From Stenotrophomonas maltophilia (GTDB taxonomy: Bacteria; Pseudomonadota; Gammaproteobacteria; Xanthomonadales; Xanthomonadaceae), in assembly GCF_002799155.1 (NCBI RefSeq), contig NZ_NERD01000002.1:3410001-3474000 (forward strand): a DNA stretch of 64,000 nucleotides, written 5' to 3'. The notes beneath the pieces were generated by a model. The model did not search any database. It was not told the DNA's origin and saw only the letters and a program-made list of their open reading frames with translations. A program made the translations under genes and the position numbers. Positions within the stretch are counted from its first letter, which is position 1. Each line of letters begins with the position of its first letter. Below are positions 1 through 9,243 of this stretch, one piece after another.

Positions 1-986
1 GGCTTGCGCCGCAGCGCGCCCATTTCACCGGACAGGAAATCCTCGGTAGCCGCAATCACCCGCTCACTGGAGCGGCCATCGCGATACGGATGGATGGCGT
101 CGGCGTAGCGCACGATCTCCGCCTGCAGCGCGGCGTCCGGATGCAGCGCACGCTGCAGCATCGCCGGCAGCTGCGCCGGGTCGTCGAAGTCGATCATGTG
201 CGGCTTGGGCACGCGGTTGCGGAAGGTCACCACGGGCTTGTGCTGGACGATGAACTCCGAAACGATCGACGAGGTATCCGACACCAGCACGTCGGCGGCG
301 CGTTGCGCGGCCATCACCTGTTCGGGCTCGATGAAGCGCGCATTGGCACCGGCCAGCGCGCGGTAGCGTTCGAACAACTCCGCTGGGCACTTCGGGTGCA
401 GGGTCAGCAGCCAGTAGCGGTTGCCCTCGGCAATGTCGGCAGCAATCTGCGCAAGCAGGTGCGGGGCCGCGCTGAGCCGCTCGGTGAAGGTCGAACCAAA
501 CAGGATCACCGCACGGTCGCCGGCCGGCGCGCGCAGCGCGGCGCTCTCGCCGCCATCGTCGCGGAACAGCGGATCCAGCTTCGGCCAGCCGGTCTCGGCC
601 ACCGCGAAGTGGCCCTGCAGGGCGGCGATCTCACGGAACGGCCCGGTGGTGGCCGGCCCCTGCGTGCAGTAGAGGTCGAACATGCCACGCACCCGGAAGT
701 GGCCGCGCGCACTGTCCCGCTTCTCCACGTTGAAGCCATGGAACAGCTGCACCTTGGCGCCAGACAGGAAGGTCGGCACCCAGTTGGCGGCACTGAACAC
801 GGCACGCGGCCGCATTGCCAGGGCCTGTTTGAGGCCGATGGTGGGCACCCCGGGCAGGTGGCTGCCGGCGGCGCCGCCCTCGAACCAGGCTGCCACCTCC
901 TGCCCGGAGGCGTGCAAGGCCTGCGCCAACGGGGCGAGAATAGGCAGCGCATAGCGCTCCGTCGCAAACAACAGGTACCCGGCCAT
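1..986 (-). CDS. CDP-glycerol glycerophosphotransferase-like envelope transferase (C-terminus cut by window edge)
   Basis: The frame is open from the ATG at 986 to the left edge, so the 3' end lies outside the window. The product begins MAGYLLFATERYALPI and later reads FHGFNVEKRD, ILFGSTFTERL, LTLHPKCPAEL and VLVSDTSSIVSEF. The His-Gly after a hydrophobic strand and the SDTSS segment are typical of the CDP-glycerol:poly(glycerophosphate) transferase fold (GT-B). Members move glycerophosphate or related groups onto surface polymers. Next to LPS-type glycosyltransferases, a role in LPS or capsule decoration is likely, but the substrate is not visible. Two ATGs (986 and 989) are adjacent. I chose 986 because a GGAGG sits 5 nt upstream of it and only 2 nt upstream of the other. 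Confidence 0.75.
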   Translation of the reverse strand, partial: MAGYLLFATERYALPILAPLAQALHASGQEVAAWFEGGAAGSHLPGVPTIGLKQALAMRPRAVFSAANWVPTFLSGAKVQLFHGFNVEKRDSARGHFRVRGMFDLYCTQGPATTGPFREIAALQGHFAVAETGWPKLDPLFRDDGGESAALRAPAGDRAVILFGSTFTERLSAAPHLLAQIAADIAEGNRYWLLTLHPKCPAELFERYRALAGANARFIEPEQVMAAQRAADVLVSDTSSIVSEFIVQHKPVVTFRNRVPKPHMIDFDDPAQLPAMLQRALHPDAALQAEIVRYADAIHPYRDGRSSERVIAATEDFLSGEMGALRRK

Positions 987-987
987 C

Positions 988-1794
988 ATGTCCTCCACGA
1001 CCGCTCCCATCGAACGGCCTCGCATCTCGGCCTGCATTATCGCGTTCAACGAGGCCGGCCGCATCGGCGACTGCCTGGCCTCGCTGGCCTTCTGCGACGA
1101 GATCATCGTCGTGGACTCGTACTCAACCGATGCCACCGTGGCCATCGCCGAGGCCGCAGGCGCCCGTGTGCTGCAGCGCCCGTTCGATGGCTTCCGCAGC
1201 CAGAAGGCCTACTGCGTCGAGCAGGCCCGCCACGACTGGGTGCTGTGCCTGGACGCCGATGAGCGGATCAGCCCGGAACTGCGCGCGGCCATCGAGCAGG
1301 TCCGCGACGGCGGCTTCGCCGGCCATGCTGGCTACCGTTTCGCGCGCCTGTCGGAGTACTTCGGCAGATTCCTCCGCCATGGCAATGCCTACCCGGACCG
1401 GGTGATGCGCCTGTTCGACCGCCGCCGCGGCGGCTGGCGCGGCAAGCGCGAGATCCACGAGGCGGCCAGCGTCGACGGCAGTGTCGGTACGCTGCGCGGT
1501 GACCTGGTCCACTACCCGTACCGCTCGCTGCAGCAGCAGCTGGCCAAAACGGAGAAGTACGCGCGGATGATGGCCGAGCATGAGTTCGCGCGAGGCAAGC
1601 GGGCCACGCTGGGCAAGCTGGTGCTGGCGCCGGCCTGGCGGTTCTGGCGCGGCTTCGTGTTCCGCGGTGGTTTCCGCGACGGCTGGCACGGCCTGGTCTA
1701 CGCCTACGTGCGCGCCAACTACGTGCGCCAGAAGACCATCATGCTGTGGATGCTGGGCAACGGCCAGGCCGTGGCCGACCCGCCGAACCCCTGA
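988..1794 (+). CDS. Family 2 glycosyltransferase, WaaE/KdtX-like LPS core transferase
   Basis: This is a 268-aa GT-A glycosyltransferase. The nucleotide-sugar fold starts at once with SACIIAFNEAGRIGDCLASL, followed by IIVVDSYSTDAT and the DxD-type motif LDADERI near residue 90. The C-terminal half, with HYPYRSLQQQLAKTEKY and a basic amphipathic region, matches the WaaE/KdtX family, which adds beta-1,4-glucose to inner-core heptose. It faces O-antigen ligase and an ArnT-like transferase, which supports LPS assembly. No later start is possible because the fold begins by residue 14, so its ATG lies 1 nt from the start codon of the divergent gene. I see no clear Shine-Dalgarno. Family assignment is firm; the exact sugar and acceptor are inferred. 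Confidence 0.85.
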   Translation: MSSTTAPIERPRISACIIAFNEAGRIGDCLASLAFCDEIIVVDSYSTDATVAIAEAAGARVLQRPFDGFRSQKAYCVEQARHDWVLCLDADERISPELRAAIEQVRDGGFAGHAGYRFARLSEYFGRFLRHGNAYPDRVMRLFDRRRGGWRGKREIHEAASVDGSVGTLRGDLVHYPYRSLQQQLAKTEKYARMMAEHEFARGKRATLGKLVLAPAWRFWRGFVFRGGFRDGWHGLVYAYVRANYVRQKTIMLWMLGNGQAVADPPNP

Positions 1795-1824
1795 TCGCCG
1801 GGCCCTGCCCGGCGCGCCGACGCA

Positions 1825-3111
1825 TCACGTCCCGGTGACTGCCCGGTGGCGCGCGCCTTCGACGATCGCCAGGCCGGTCAACAGGCCGACCAGAGTCACG
1901 TAGAAGCTGGCCGTCATCTGGTGCGCGAACATCGACTGGGTCAGGCCGCACAGCGCGTAGGTGATCACCAGCATGACGCCGGCTGCGGCCGGCCCACGGA
2001 AGGTCGGCCGTCCGCTGCGGCGATGCAGGCGCACGAACAACCACAGCGGGATGCCGTACACCGCCAGCAGCAGAAGCAGGCCCGGTACGCCCTGGGTCGC
2101 CGCCCATTCGGCCACGTCGTTGTGTGCATGCCCCAGGTGGCAGCGCAACTCTTCCGGGTTCTCCCGGCAGACCGGCACGCGCTGCATCGCACTGTCGAAA
2201 TGACCGATGCCAACACCTACCAGCGGGTGATCGAGGAAAGTCTCCCAGGCAACCTGCAGGCGCTCCACGCGGGCACCGGCGGAGGAATCACTGTCGCCCA
2301 GCTCCATCCGCTGCACGTCGCTGTGCAGCTCGCTCAGGCGGACCTGGTGGCGCAGCTCCGGTACCGACAGCAGCAACGTCGCACCGATCGCCAGCATGCC
2401 GGCCAGCACCGACAGGCGCGCCGCACCGGTGCGCCAGCGCAGGCTCAGCGCCAGCACCACCAGCAGCGCCAGCAAGGCGGCGAACACACCGCGGCTGCCG
2501 GTCAGCACGATGGTGCCGCAGCCGGCGGCCATGCCGAGGATCACCAGCGACCAGCGCCGCGACGGGCGGCAGAACACCAGCAGCACCATCAACACCATCA
2601 CGATGTCGGCCAGCACGATGGCATTGGTGAACAGCTCCGCGCGCGGGGCGCCGCCCAGCACCTGCCACAGCGACATCGCAAAGGTGGCGAGCAGGCCGGT
2701 CAATGACCCGTACCAGAGCCACCGCAGGTTGGGACGCAGCGCGCAGACCCACAGCGCGATCCATGGGATGACCACGAACCGCGAACGGTTGTCGACGTCA
2801 CGCAGTCCCTGCTCGAACAGCACCACCGACAGCACGCCGAGCGCCAGAACCGCCAGCATCAGCCAGGCCAGTACCTTCACCGGCTGACCGGCCATGCCCC
2901 GCGCGCGCCACAGCAGCTCCGGCGCCAGCAGGGTGCTGAGCAGCAGCAGGAGACCATACGGCAACAGGTTGATCGGCACGGTCAGCACCAGTGCCGGCAG
3001 GCAGAACAGGCCCAGCTGGGCCAGCCCATGTGCTACCCCATGTCGCCCACCGACGGGAACGCCCAGCGGGTCGTCGGCCATGAGGTTCAGGTTGTCCGGT
3101 GAAGCTGGCAC
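1825..3111 (-). CDS. O-antigen ligase / polymerase family membrane protein (WaaL-type)
   Basis: This 428-aa polytopic inner-membrane protein has about 10-12 hydrophobic segments. A periplasmic loop in the second half carries the Wzy_C hallmarks GSRGVFAALLAL, VGVGIGHFDSAMQ and HAHNDVAEWAATQG. WaaL enzymes join undecaprenyl-PP-linked O-antigen to lipid A-core in the periplasm; the Arg of GSRG and the His of HAHND fit the conserved catalytic residues. The neighbouring glycosyltransferases support LPS rather than polysaccharide export. The first 10 residues (MPASPDNLNL) may not be translated, because a second Met at 3081 precedes ADDPLGVP. It is convergent with the GT2 gene (30-bp gap). Confidence 0.85.
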   Translation of the reverse strand: MPASPDNLNLMADDPLGVPVGGRHGVAHGLAQLGLFCLPALVLTVPINLLPYGLLLLLSTLLAPELLWRARGMAGQPVKVLAWLMLAVLALGVLSVVLFEQGLRDVDNRSRFVVIPWIALWVCALRPNLRWLWYGSLTGLLATFAMSLWQVLGGAPRAELFTNAIVLADIVMVLMVLLVFCRPSRRWSLVILGMAAGCGTIVLTGSRGVFAALLALLVVLALSLRWRTGAARLSVLAGMLAIGATLLLSVPELRHQVRLSELHSDVQRMELGDSDSSAGARVERLQVAWETFLDHPLVGVGIGHFDSAMQRVPVCRENPEELRCHLGHAHNDVAEWAATQGVPGLLLLLAVYGIPLWLFVRLHRRSGRPTFRGPAAAGVMLVITYALCGLTQSMFAHQMTASFYVTLVGLLTGLAIVEGARHRAVTGT

Positions 3112-3231
3112 GTCGGGAAGTATCGCTGCAATCTGCTGGAAGAACGGGACGGACCAACGGGGCGTCCCAGCCTGCTGTTTTACTGCCTTTGGGCCCGCTT
3201 GGGCAGACTGGACAAGCGGAAATCGTGGTGG

Positions 3232-4941
3232 CTAGTCATGTTCCTGCAAACGCCGTCCACGTTCCCGCTCCTCCGCAGTGACCACGCAGGGCACCGTCAC
3301 CGCCGCCGCCGGCACCAGCCACCAGCGCCGACGGTTGGCTACCCCGGCCAGTTCAGAGCGGTTGCGGTCAACGCACGACAGCATCGCGTACTCGTGCACG
3401 AGCAGCCAACGGCGTCCCGGTGCCAGCCGCTGCCAGCGCGCGGCCGCCACCAGCTGCTCGTCCCAGTCAGTCTCGAATCCGAAGGTCGCTGCGGGACGGT
3501 CGGCCAGCAGCAGATGCTGTTCCTTCCAGGCCACCAGCCCCAGCTCGGCATCGGGGCCCAGACGTGTACCGACCGTGCGCATCAGGCCACGGGCGGAACT
3601 GGAATCGTTCAGCAGCGGGTAGCCGACCAGGCTGTACAGCACCCAGACCACCGCCAGGGTCGACACCAGCGCACGCTGCCGGCGACGGCCACAGGCCAGC
3701 AGGCTCAATCCGCCCCACAGGCCCATCGCCAGGATCGTCCATGCCAGCGCGTCGACGGCCCCGGGCGCCAGCCCGCGGCTGTGGGTCAGGCGCAGCTCGA
3801 AGGCCGGGTCGCCCAGCAACGCCATCGCGCCGGCCACTGCCAGGCCAAGTGACAACAGGCCGGTGAACAGCCCCACCACGGCCTGCACGTCGCGCCGCTT
3901 CAGCAACCCCGGCAACAGCGGTGCCAGCGCCAGGCAGAACATCGGCAGCGCCGGCAGGATATAGACGTCGCGCTTGCCGGCGGGAATCGAGAAGAACAGC
4001 ACCACCATCAGCCACCAGGCCAACGGCAGCAGATAGCGCGGGTCGTGGCGTTGCAGCCGGCGGCGCCAGGCCGGAATCGCCCAGGGCAGGGCCAGGAACG
4101 CCGGGATCCACATCAGCGGCATCGTTGCCAGGAAGTACCAGGCGGGCTGGTGGTGGTCCCAGGAATGGGTGTAGCGCCGCGCCGTCTGCTGGAACAGGAT
4201 GTCGTCCATGTAGGCGCGGTACTCGTCCGAACCGGTGGCGAAGCCGGCCAGCAGCATCGGCGCCAGCCATAGCGACACCGCCAGCAGGAAGGCCAGCGGC
4301 GCCAGCCAGAAGCGCGCGTCGCGCGCGTGCAGGCCCACCCGCGGCCACTGCAGCGCCGCAGCGATTGCCGCGGGCACGATCATCAGCAGCGCCAGCATGC
4401 CCACGCCCTTGGTGATCACGCCGATGCCGGCGAAGAACCAGCCCAGCCACCACCAGCGCCAGGCGGGTCCCAGCAGCAGGTGGCGCAGCAGGCCGTAATT
4501 GGCCAGGGTGATGAACAGCAGCAGCAGTGGATCGATCTGCGCCTTCTTCGCCTGGAAGGTGAACTGCAGCGCGAACAGCAGCGCCCAGCCGGCATACAGC
4601 CCCACGCGCCGCGTCCACAGGCGTCGGCCCAGGTCGACCACGCACCACAGCGTGCCCAGCGCCGCCAGCAGCGACGGCAGCAGGAAGGCCACGCGCCACT
4701 GCCCGACCAGGCTGTACAGCGTGGCCTGCCACCACATCAGCATCGGCGGCTTGTCCGAATACAGCTCGGTCCCGCGGTGCGGGAACAGCCAGTGGCCGCT
4801 GTCGATCATCTGCTTGGCCACCAGCGCGAAGCGTGGTTCGTCGGACGGCCACGGATCACGAAGGCCCAGCCCGGCGCCCAGCACCAGCAGGGCCATCACC
4901 ACGAACAACCACGTCTCGCGCGACGCGCGGGATTTCAGCAT
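3232..4941 (-). CDS. ArnT-like glycosyltransferase, PMT/GT39-GT83 membrane family
   Basis: This 569-aa inner-membrane protein has an N-terminal TM helix followed by the periplasmic loop GLRDPWPSDEPRFALVAKQM. The DEPRF acidic motif is typical of lipid-phosphate-sugar dependent transferases such as ArnT. YSDKPPMLMWWQ follows, then about 10 further TM segments and a soluble C-terminal domain ending in a basic tail (ERERGRRLQEHD). Family members move a sugar from undecaprenyl or dolichyl phosphate to lipid A or proteins. The LPS neighbourhood suggests lipid A or core modification. No ArnBCDEF neighbours are present, so aminoarabinose transfer cannot be claimed. Its 3' end lies 120 bp from the start of the O-antigen ligase gene, in the same direction. 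Confidence 0.8.
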   Translation of the reverse strand: MLKSRASRETWLFVVMALLVLGAGLGLRDPWPSDEPRFALVAKQMIDSGHWLFPHRGTELYSDKPPMLMWWQATLYSLVGQWRVAFLLPSLLAALGTLWCVVDLGRRLWTRRVGLYAGWALLFALQFTFQAKKAQIDPLLLLFITLANYGLLRHLLLGPAWRWWWLGWFFAGIGVITKGVGMLALLMIVPAAIAAALQWPRVGLHARDARFWLAPLAFLLAVSLWLAPMLLAGFATGSDEYRAYMDDILFQQTARRYTHSWDHHQPAWYFLATMPLMWIPAFLALPWAIPAWRRRLQRHDPRYLLPLAWWLMVVLFFSIPAGKRDVYILPALPMFCLALAPLLPGLLKRRDVQAVVGLFTGLLSLGLAVAGAMALLGDPAFELRLTHSRGLAPGAVDALAWTILAMGLWGGLSLLACGRRRQRALVSTLAVVWVLYSLVGYPLLNDSSSARGLMRTVGTRLGPDAELGLVAWKEQHLLLADRPAATFGFETDWDEQLVAAARWQRLAPGRRWLLVHEYAMLSCVDRNRSELAGVANRRRWWLVPAAAVTVPCVVTAEERERGRRLQEHD

Positions 4942-4964
4942 GGGACTCGGAACGTCAGCGGGGG

Positions 4965-6296
4965 TCAGGCTGTTTTTAGCAGACGCGCGTAAAAGAAACC
5001 GTCAGCATCGCTGTCACCCGGCAGTCGCTGGCGCGCGATCCCCTCGCAGTCCAGGCCGAATGTGTCATCCAGCAGCTGCGCCTGCGCGTCCGGATGCCAC
5101 TTCAGGAAGGCCCGCACCTGATCGACGTTCTCGGCACGCAGGATCGAGCACGTGGCGTACAACAGCACGCCACCCGGGCGCAACATCGACCAGCAGGCCT
5201 CCAGCAGGCGGGCCTGCACGCCGACCAGCGCATCGATATCCTCGGCGCGGCGGTGGAACATCACGTCCGGCTGGCGGCGGATCACGCCGGTGGCCGAACA
5301 CGGAGCATCCAGCAGGATGGCGTCGAACAGGGTGCCATCCCACCAGGCACCGGGGTCGCTGGCATCGGCCACCAGAGTCTGCGCGCCCTCTCCCACACCG
5401 GTGCGGGTGTAGGTATCGCGGGCACGCGCCAGGCGCCGCGCATCGATATCCAGCGCCAGCAGGCGCAGGCTCGGGTCACGTTCCAGCAGGTGTGCCGACT
5501 TGCCACCGGGCGCCGCGCAAGCGTCCAGCACGCGGGCGCCGGACGCCGGTGCCAGCGCGTCCGCCGCACATTGCGCCGACAGGTCCTGCACCGACAGCGC
5601 ACCGTCGGCGAACCCCGGCAGCTGGTTCACCGCGATGGGCGCTGCCAGGCGCAGCGCGTCGGCGCTCAGCGGGCTGGCTTCGGCGGCAATGCCGGCCTCG
5701 GCCAGCGTGGCCAGCGCCTTGTCACGCCCCCCCTGCTGGCGGTTGGCACGCAGCCACAACGGCGCCGGCTGCAGGCTGGCAGCGAAGATCGCCTCCGCCT
5801 GGGCCGGCCAGTCGCGCTCGACGGCATCGGCCAGCCACTCCGGGAAGGCATCGCGCGCAGGCTGTTCCGGGAAACCCTCACGCTGCGCACGGCGCAGGAT
5901 CGCGTTGACCAGGCCGGCCTGGCGCTCACGGCCCAGCGCGCGGGCGGCGTCGACCGTGGCCGACAGTGCCGCATGCGCCGGCAGTTCCAGCACATCCAGC
6001 TGGGCGAAGCCCACCATCAACAGGGTGCGCAGGTCAGCGTCGCGCGCCGACAGCGGCTTCTGCATCCACGACTGCAAGGCGGCGTCATAGGTACTGCGGC
6101 GGCGCAGGACCGCAAAGCACAGCGCTTCCAGCAGGGCGCGATCGCGACTGTCGCCCAGCTTGGGCAGCGCCCAGGCCAGTTCCGCCTTCAGCGAGCGGCC
6201 ACGGGTGAACACCTGCGCCAGCACGCGTGCGGCCAGCATGCGGGTGGCCGCGCCCGGCGCCGCCTTGGCGACGGAGAAATCATTCTGCTTCGACAC
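4965..6296 (-). CDS. rsmB: 16S rRNA (cytosine-967-C5)-methyltransferase RsmB
   Basis: This 443-aa protein has the two-domain layout of RsmB/Sun. An N-terminal NusB-like all-alpha domain spans about residues 15-150 ([26 protein letters not shown]). A Rossmann methyltransferase domain follows with the SAM loop [16 protein letters not shown], the motif [17 protein letters not shown] and a second Cys in [13 protein letters not shown]; these two Cys are the catalytic pair of m5C methyltransferases. The start is GTG at 6296, 3 nt after the fmt stop, so translation is probably coupled to fmt. The order def-fmt-rsmB is classic in gammaproteobacteria. Confidence is very high. Confidence 0.97.
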   Translation of the reverse strand: MSKQNDFSVAKAAPGAATRMLAARVLAQVFTRGRSLKAELAWALPKLGDSRDRALLEALCFAVLRRRSTYDAALQSWMQKPLSARDADLRTLLMVGFAQLDVLELPAHAALSATVDAARALGRERQAGLVNAILRRAQREGFPEQPARDAFPEWLADAVERDWPAQAEAIFAASLQPAPLWLRANRQQGGRDKALATLAEAGIAAEASPLSADALRLAAPIAVNQLPGFADGALSVQDLSAQCAADALAPASGARVLDACAAPGGKSAHLLERDPSLRLLALDIDARRLARARDTYTRTGVGEGAQTLVADASDPGAWWDGTLFDAILLDAPCSATGVIRRQPDVMFHRRAEDIDALVGVQARLLEACWSMLRPGGVLLYATCSILRAENVDQVRAFLKWHPDAQAQLLDDTFGLDCEGIARQRLPGDSDADGFFYARLLKTA

Positions 6297-6299
6297 CGC

Positions 6300-7223
6300 T
6301 CAAGCCCCCACGTGCAGGTCGCGGCGGGCATTGAGGTAGTCGGCGGCAGTGATCGCCTTGCCACCTTCGCGCTGCAGCGTGCGCAGGCGCAGCGCGCCCT
6401 GGCCGCAGGCGATGTCGATGCCATCGCGGCTGGCCGCCAGCACCGTCCCCGGCGCCTGGCCATGGGCCAGGTCACGGGCGACCGCACCGTGGATGCGCAC
6501 GCGCTCGCCGGCCAGCGTCGCTTCGGCGATCGGCCACGGATTGAACGCGCGCACGGTGCGCGCCAGTGCATCGGCGTCCTGCGCCCAGTCCAGCCGGGCT
6601 TCGGCCTTGTCCAGCTTGTGCGCGTAGGTCACGCCCTGCTCCGGCTGCGGCCGCGCGATCGGCTTGATGCCGGCACGCAGCAGGCCCAGGCCATCGGACA
6701 GCACCTGCGCGCCCAGTTCGGCCAGCTTGTCATGCAGCTGGCCGCCGGTATCGGTAGCGGCGATCGGCAGCTCCTGGTGCAGCAGCACCGGACCGGTGTC
6801 GAGGCCGGCTTCCATCTGCATCAGGCACACACCGGTGGTTGCGTCGCCGGCCTGGATCGCACGCTGGATCGGCGCAGCACCGCGCCAGCGCGGCAGCAGC
6901 GAGGCATGCACGTTCCAGCAGCCATGGGTCGGAATGGCCAGTACCGCCTTGGGCAGGATCAGGCCATAGGCCACCACCACCATCAGGTCCGGCTGCAGAT
7001 CGCGCAGCTGCTGCTGGGCAGCCTCGTCCTTCAGCGATTCGGGCTGGTGGACCGGAATGCCACGGGCCACCGCCTCGAGCTTGACCGGCGACGGCGCCAG
7101 GCCACGGCCGCGGCCGGCCGGGCGATCAGGCTGGGTATAGACGGCCACGACCTCGTGGTGGCGCGCCGCGGCGCGCAGCGACGACACCGCGAATTCCGGC
7201 GTACCGGCAAAGACAATCCTCAT
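6300..7223 (-). CDS. fmt: Methionyl-tRNA formyltransferase
   Basis: This 307-aa enzyme formylates initiator Met-tRNA with 10-formyl-THF. The start ATG at 7223 gives [16 protein letters not shown], the normal N-terminus; reading further upstream adds only non-homologous residues. The catalytic segment reads [17 protein letters not shown] (Asn and His of the active site and the SLLPxxRG loop), followed by GLDTGPVL with the catalytic Asp. The C-terminal OB-fold domain is complete (residues about 205-307). It lies between def and rsmB. A strong hairpin with a T tract (7255-7286) sits in the def-fmt gap, so fmt output may be lower than def or fmt may have its own promoter. Confidence 0.97.
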   Translation of the reverse strand: MRIVFAGTPEFAVSSLRAAARHHEVVAVYTQPDRPAGRGRGLAPSPVKLEAVARGIPVHQPESLKDEAAQQQLRDLQPDLMVVVAYGLILPKAVLAIPTHGCWNVHASLLPRWRGAAPIQRAIQAGDATTGVCLMQMEAGLDTGPVLLHQELPIAATDTGGQLHDKLAELGAQVLSDGLGLLRAGIKPIARPQPEQGVTYAHKLDKAEARLDWAQDADALARTVRAFNPWPIAEATLAGERVRIHGAVARDLAHGQAPGTVLAASRDGIDIACGQGALRLRTLQREGGKAITAADYLNARRDLHVGA

Positions 7224-7254
7224 GGCTACCCCACTTGCAGGATGGATTCGTGCA

Positions 7255-7286
7255 GGAAAGAAAACGGCGCCGTCGGCCGGCGCCGT
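7255..7286 (-). terminator. Intrinsic terminator/attenuator between def and fmt
   Basis: On the minus strand, ACGGCGCCG (7286-7278) and CGGCGCCGT (7272-7264) form a perfect 9-bp GC stem with a 5-nt loop, followed by TTTTCTTT. It lies 57 nt after the def stop and 32 nt before the fmt start. It could split the def-fmt operon or act as a partial terminator. Confidence 0.75.
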
Positions 7287-7343
7287 ACAGCCCGCGCGCG
7301 TCGCGCAGGCACGGGCCACCCGAAGGGCGGCCCGGATGGGCGA

Positions 7344-7856
7344 TCACGCCACGTGCTTGCGCTGCTTGGCCAGCTTCTTGCGCACCATCTCGCGCTTGAG
7401 CGGCGACAGATAGTCGATGAACAGCTTGCCATCCAGGTGGTCCATCTCGTGCTGGATGCAGGTGGCCAGCACTTCACCAGCCTCCAGCTGCTGTTCCTGG
7501 CCGTTGCGGTCCAGGTACTTCACGGTGATGGTGTCGGCGCGGGTCACGTCGGCGAAGATGCCCGGAACCGACAGGCAGCCCTCCTGGTACACCCGGCCCC
7601 CGTCCTTGGCGACGATTTCCGGGTTGATGAACACATGCGGTTCATTCTTCTCTTCGCTGACATCGATGACCATGAAGCGCTTGTGCACGTCCACCTGGGT
7701 GGCGGCCAGGCCGATGCCCGGCGCGTCGTACATGGTCAGGAACATGTTGTCGATCAGCTCCTGGAAGGCCGGCGTGGTGACTTCGGCGGCTTCGATCAAC
7801 GCAGCCTTGGTACGCAGGCGCGGATCGGGGAACTCGAGAATGGGGAGAAGGGCCAT
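7344..7856 (-). CDS. def: Peptide deformylase
   Basis: This 170-aa Fe(II)/Zn hydrolase removes the N-formyl group from nascent proteins. All three PDF motifs are present: GIGLAATQ (about 48-55), EGCLS with metal-binding Cys94, and HEMDH with His136 and His140 plus catalytic Glu137. The start at 7856 gives [14 protein letters not shown], the standard PDF N-terminus. It is divergent from the LysM gene, with about 125 bp between start codons. A long Lys/Arg-rich C-terminus ([17 protein letters not shown]) is usual for type I PDFs. It forms a functional pair with fmt. Confidence 0.97.
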   Translation of the reverse strand: MALLPILEFPDPRLRTKAALIEAAEVTTPAFQELIDNMFLTMYDAPGIGLAATQVDVHKRFMVIDVSEEKNEPHVFINPEIVAKDGGRVYQEGCLSVPGIFADVTRADTITVKYLDRNGQEQQLEAGEVLATCIQHEMDHLDGKLFIDYLSPLKREMVRKKLAKQRKHVA

Positions 7857-7916
7857 GGCTGTTTCCGGATAGGGGGCCGGCACGCCGGCATACGTCGCAG
7901 ATTCTAGCTCCAACGC

Positions 7917-7947
7917 TTGCCTTGCGCCCCGGTTTCTGGACTATAGT
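7917..7947 (+). promoter_or_regulatory. Candidate sigma70 promoter for the LysM gene
   Basis: TTGCCT (7917-7922) and TATAGT (7942-7947) are separated by 19 bp, 35 nt upstream of the LysM start. The -10 is good, but the spacer is 1-2 nt long. Confidence 0.4.
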
Positions 7948-7982
7948 GCGCGGACCTGTTGGGGAATCAGGGCTTCACACCT

Positions 7983-9113
7983 ATGTTGCTTCGTTTTCGT
8001 ACGGTCGTCGCCGCGGCGATGCTGACCGTGGCTGCCTATGCTACCGCCGTGGAAGTGAATGGCGGGCACCCGGACACCTATGTGGTCCGAAAAGGGGATA
8101 CGTTGTGGGATATCGCCGCACGTTTCCTGCAGAAGCCTTGGCTGTGGCCGGAGATCTGGCAAGCCAATCCGCAGATTGCCAACCCGCACCTGATCTATCC
8201 AGGTGACGTGCTGAGCCTGGCCTACCTGGACCGGGTGACCGTGTCCCAGGCCGGTCCGCGCCAGGAGGCCCCGATCGACGCCATTCCGCTGGCCCAGGTC
8301 GAGCCGTTCCTGAAGCAGCTGAGCGTTGTCGACAGCGTCAAGCAGCTGCCCTACGTGGTCGGCCTGGAGGACAACCGCCTGCGCGCGTCCGGCGGTGACA
8401 CCGTCTACGTACGCCTGGCCGATGCCCAGGTGGGCCAGCGCTGGGCCGTGGTACGCCCGACCGTGCGGTACGCCCAGCCCAAGCCGACCGAGGACCTGAC
8501 CGCCAATGGCGACGTCACCCCCGGCAGCGGAAACCTCTGGAAGGCCTACAACGCGCCCAACGCGCGCCGTGGCGTGCTGGGCTACGAGCTGGCCCAGGTC
8601 GCCACCGGCACCATCACCCAGATCGGCGGCGGCAAGGTCGAGGCCTCCACGCTGGTGCTGGACAAGAACGTCGGCGGCCGCGAAGTGCGCGCCGGCGACC
8701 GCCTGGTACCGGTCGAGGCCAGGCCGTACGACCTGCAGTTCGTGCCCCACGTGCCCGCCGCGGGTGTCGAAGGCGTGGACGTGCGCGTGCTGGCGGTCAC
8801 CGACATGTTCACCGCCGGTGGCCCGCGCGATGTGATCGCGATCTCGGCCGGCCGTGCCCAGGGCGTGGACAACGGCACCGTGTTCTCGCTGTGGCGCCCG
8901 GGCCGTCATGTGGCGCACCGCATGAAGTACCCGACCTCCTCGCGCATGGACGACTCGCTCAGCACCGGTGCGGGCCGGGTCTCGCTGCCGGACGAGTATG
9001 CCGCGCATGCGATGGTGTTCCGCACCTTCGACAACGTCAGCTACGCGCTGGTGATGCAGGGCGTGAAGCCGGTGCAGGTGGGCTACAACGCGCTGCACCC
9101 GGACGCGAAGTAA
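7983..9113 (+). CDS. Secreted LysM peptidoglycan-binding protein
   Basis: This 376-aa protein has a signal peptide (MLLRFRTVVAAAMLTVAAYATA, cleavage near residue 22). A single LysM domain at about residues 32-82 reads YVVRKGDTLWDIAARFLQKP, then WLWPEIWQANPQIANPHLIYPGDVL. The rest is a low-complexity-free periplasmic domain of unknown fold found in the homologous gene next to dprA in other proteobacteria. The start at 7983 is chosen because it begins the signal peptide; an upstream in-frame TTG (7959) would spoil it. It likely binds peptidoglycan; no catalytic residues are evident. It is divergent from def and in line with dprA, but a terminator-like hairpin separates them. Confidence 0.88.
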   Translation: MLLRFRTVVAAAMLTVAAYATAVEVNGGHPDTYVVRKGDTLWDIAARFLQKPWLWPEIWQANPQIANPHLIYPGDVLSLAYLDRVTVSQAGPRQEAPIDAIPLAQVEPFLKQLSVVDSVKQLPYVVGLEDNRLRASGGDTVYVRLADAQVGQRWAVVRPTVRYAQPKPTEDLTANGDVTPGSGNLWKAYNAPNARRGVLGYELAQVATGTITQIGGGKVEASTLVLDKNVGGREVRAGDRLVPVEARPYDLQFVPHVPAAGVEGVDVRVLAVTDMFTAGGPRDVIAISAGRAQGVDNGTVFSLWRPGRHVAHRMKYPTSSRMDDSLSTGAGRVSLPDEYAAHAMVFRTFDNVSYALVMQGVKPVQVGYNALHPDAK

Positions 9114-9146
9114 CGGTTGTCGGGCTGCCCCGGCCACCGCAGGGAG

Positions 9147-9165
9147 TGCCGGCCGCTGGCCGGCA
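9147..9165. repeat. Short REP-like palindrome (TGCCGGCC stem)
   Basis: TGCCGGCC-GCT-GGCCGGCA has the same stem as several other intergenic repeats in the window (17516, 27336, 34139, 45617, 48301). It lacks the flanking GTAG. Confidence 0.6.
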
Positions 9166-9196
9166 GGCATCTCCGGCAAAACCTGACAACCACATG

Positions 9197-9220
9197 CGAA
9201 GGCGCCCTAGGGCGCCTTCG
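9197..9220 (+). terminator. Hairpin after the LysM gene
   Basis: This is a 24-bp perfect palindrome centred on CTAG (arms CGAAGGCGCC / GGCGCCTTCG) with only a short T run behind it. It probably ends LysM transcription and may be bidirectional. Confidence 0.6.
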
Positions 9221-9243
9221 TTGCATGCGGTCGATAGTGGGGA

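Noticed and set aside
5094..7907. 937-codon plus-strand frame over def, fmt and rsmB
   Set aside because: It covers three well-known genes in antisense, is rich in Gln/His/Arg/Gly and carries no domain.
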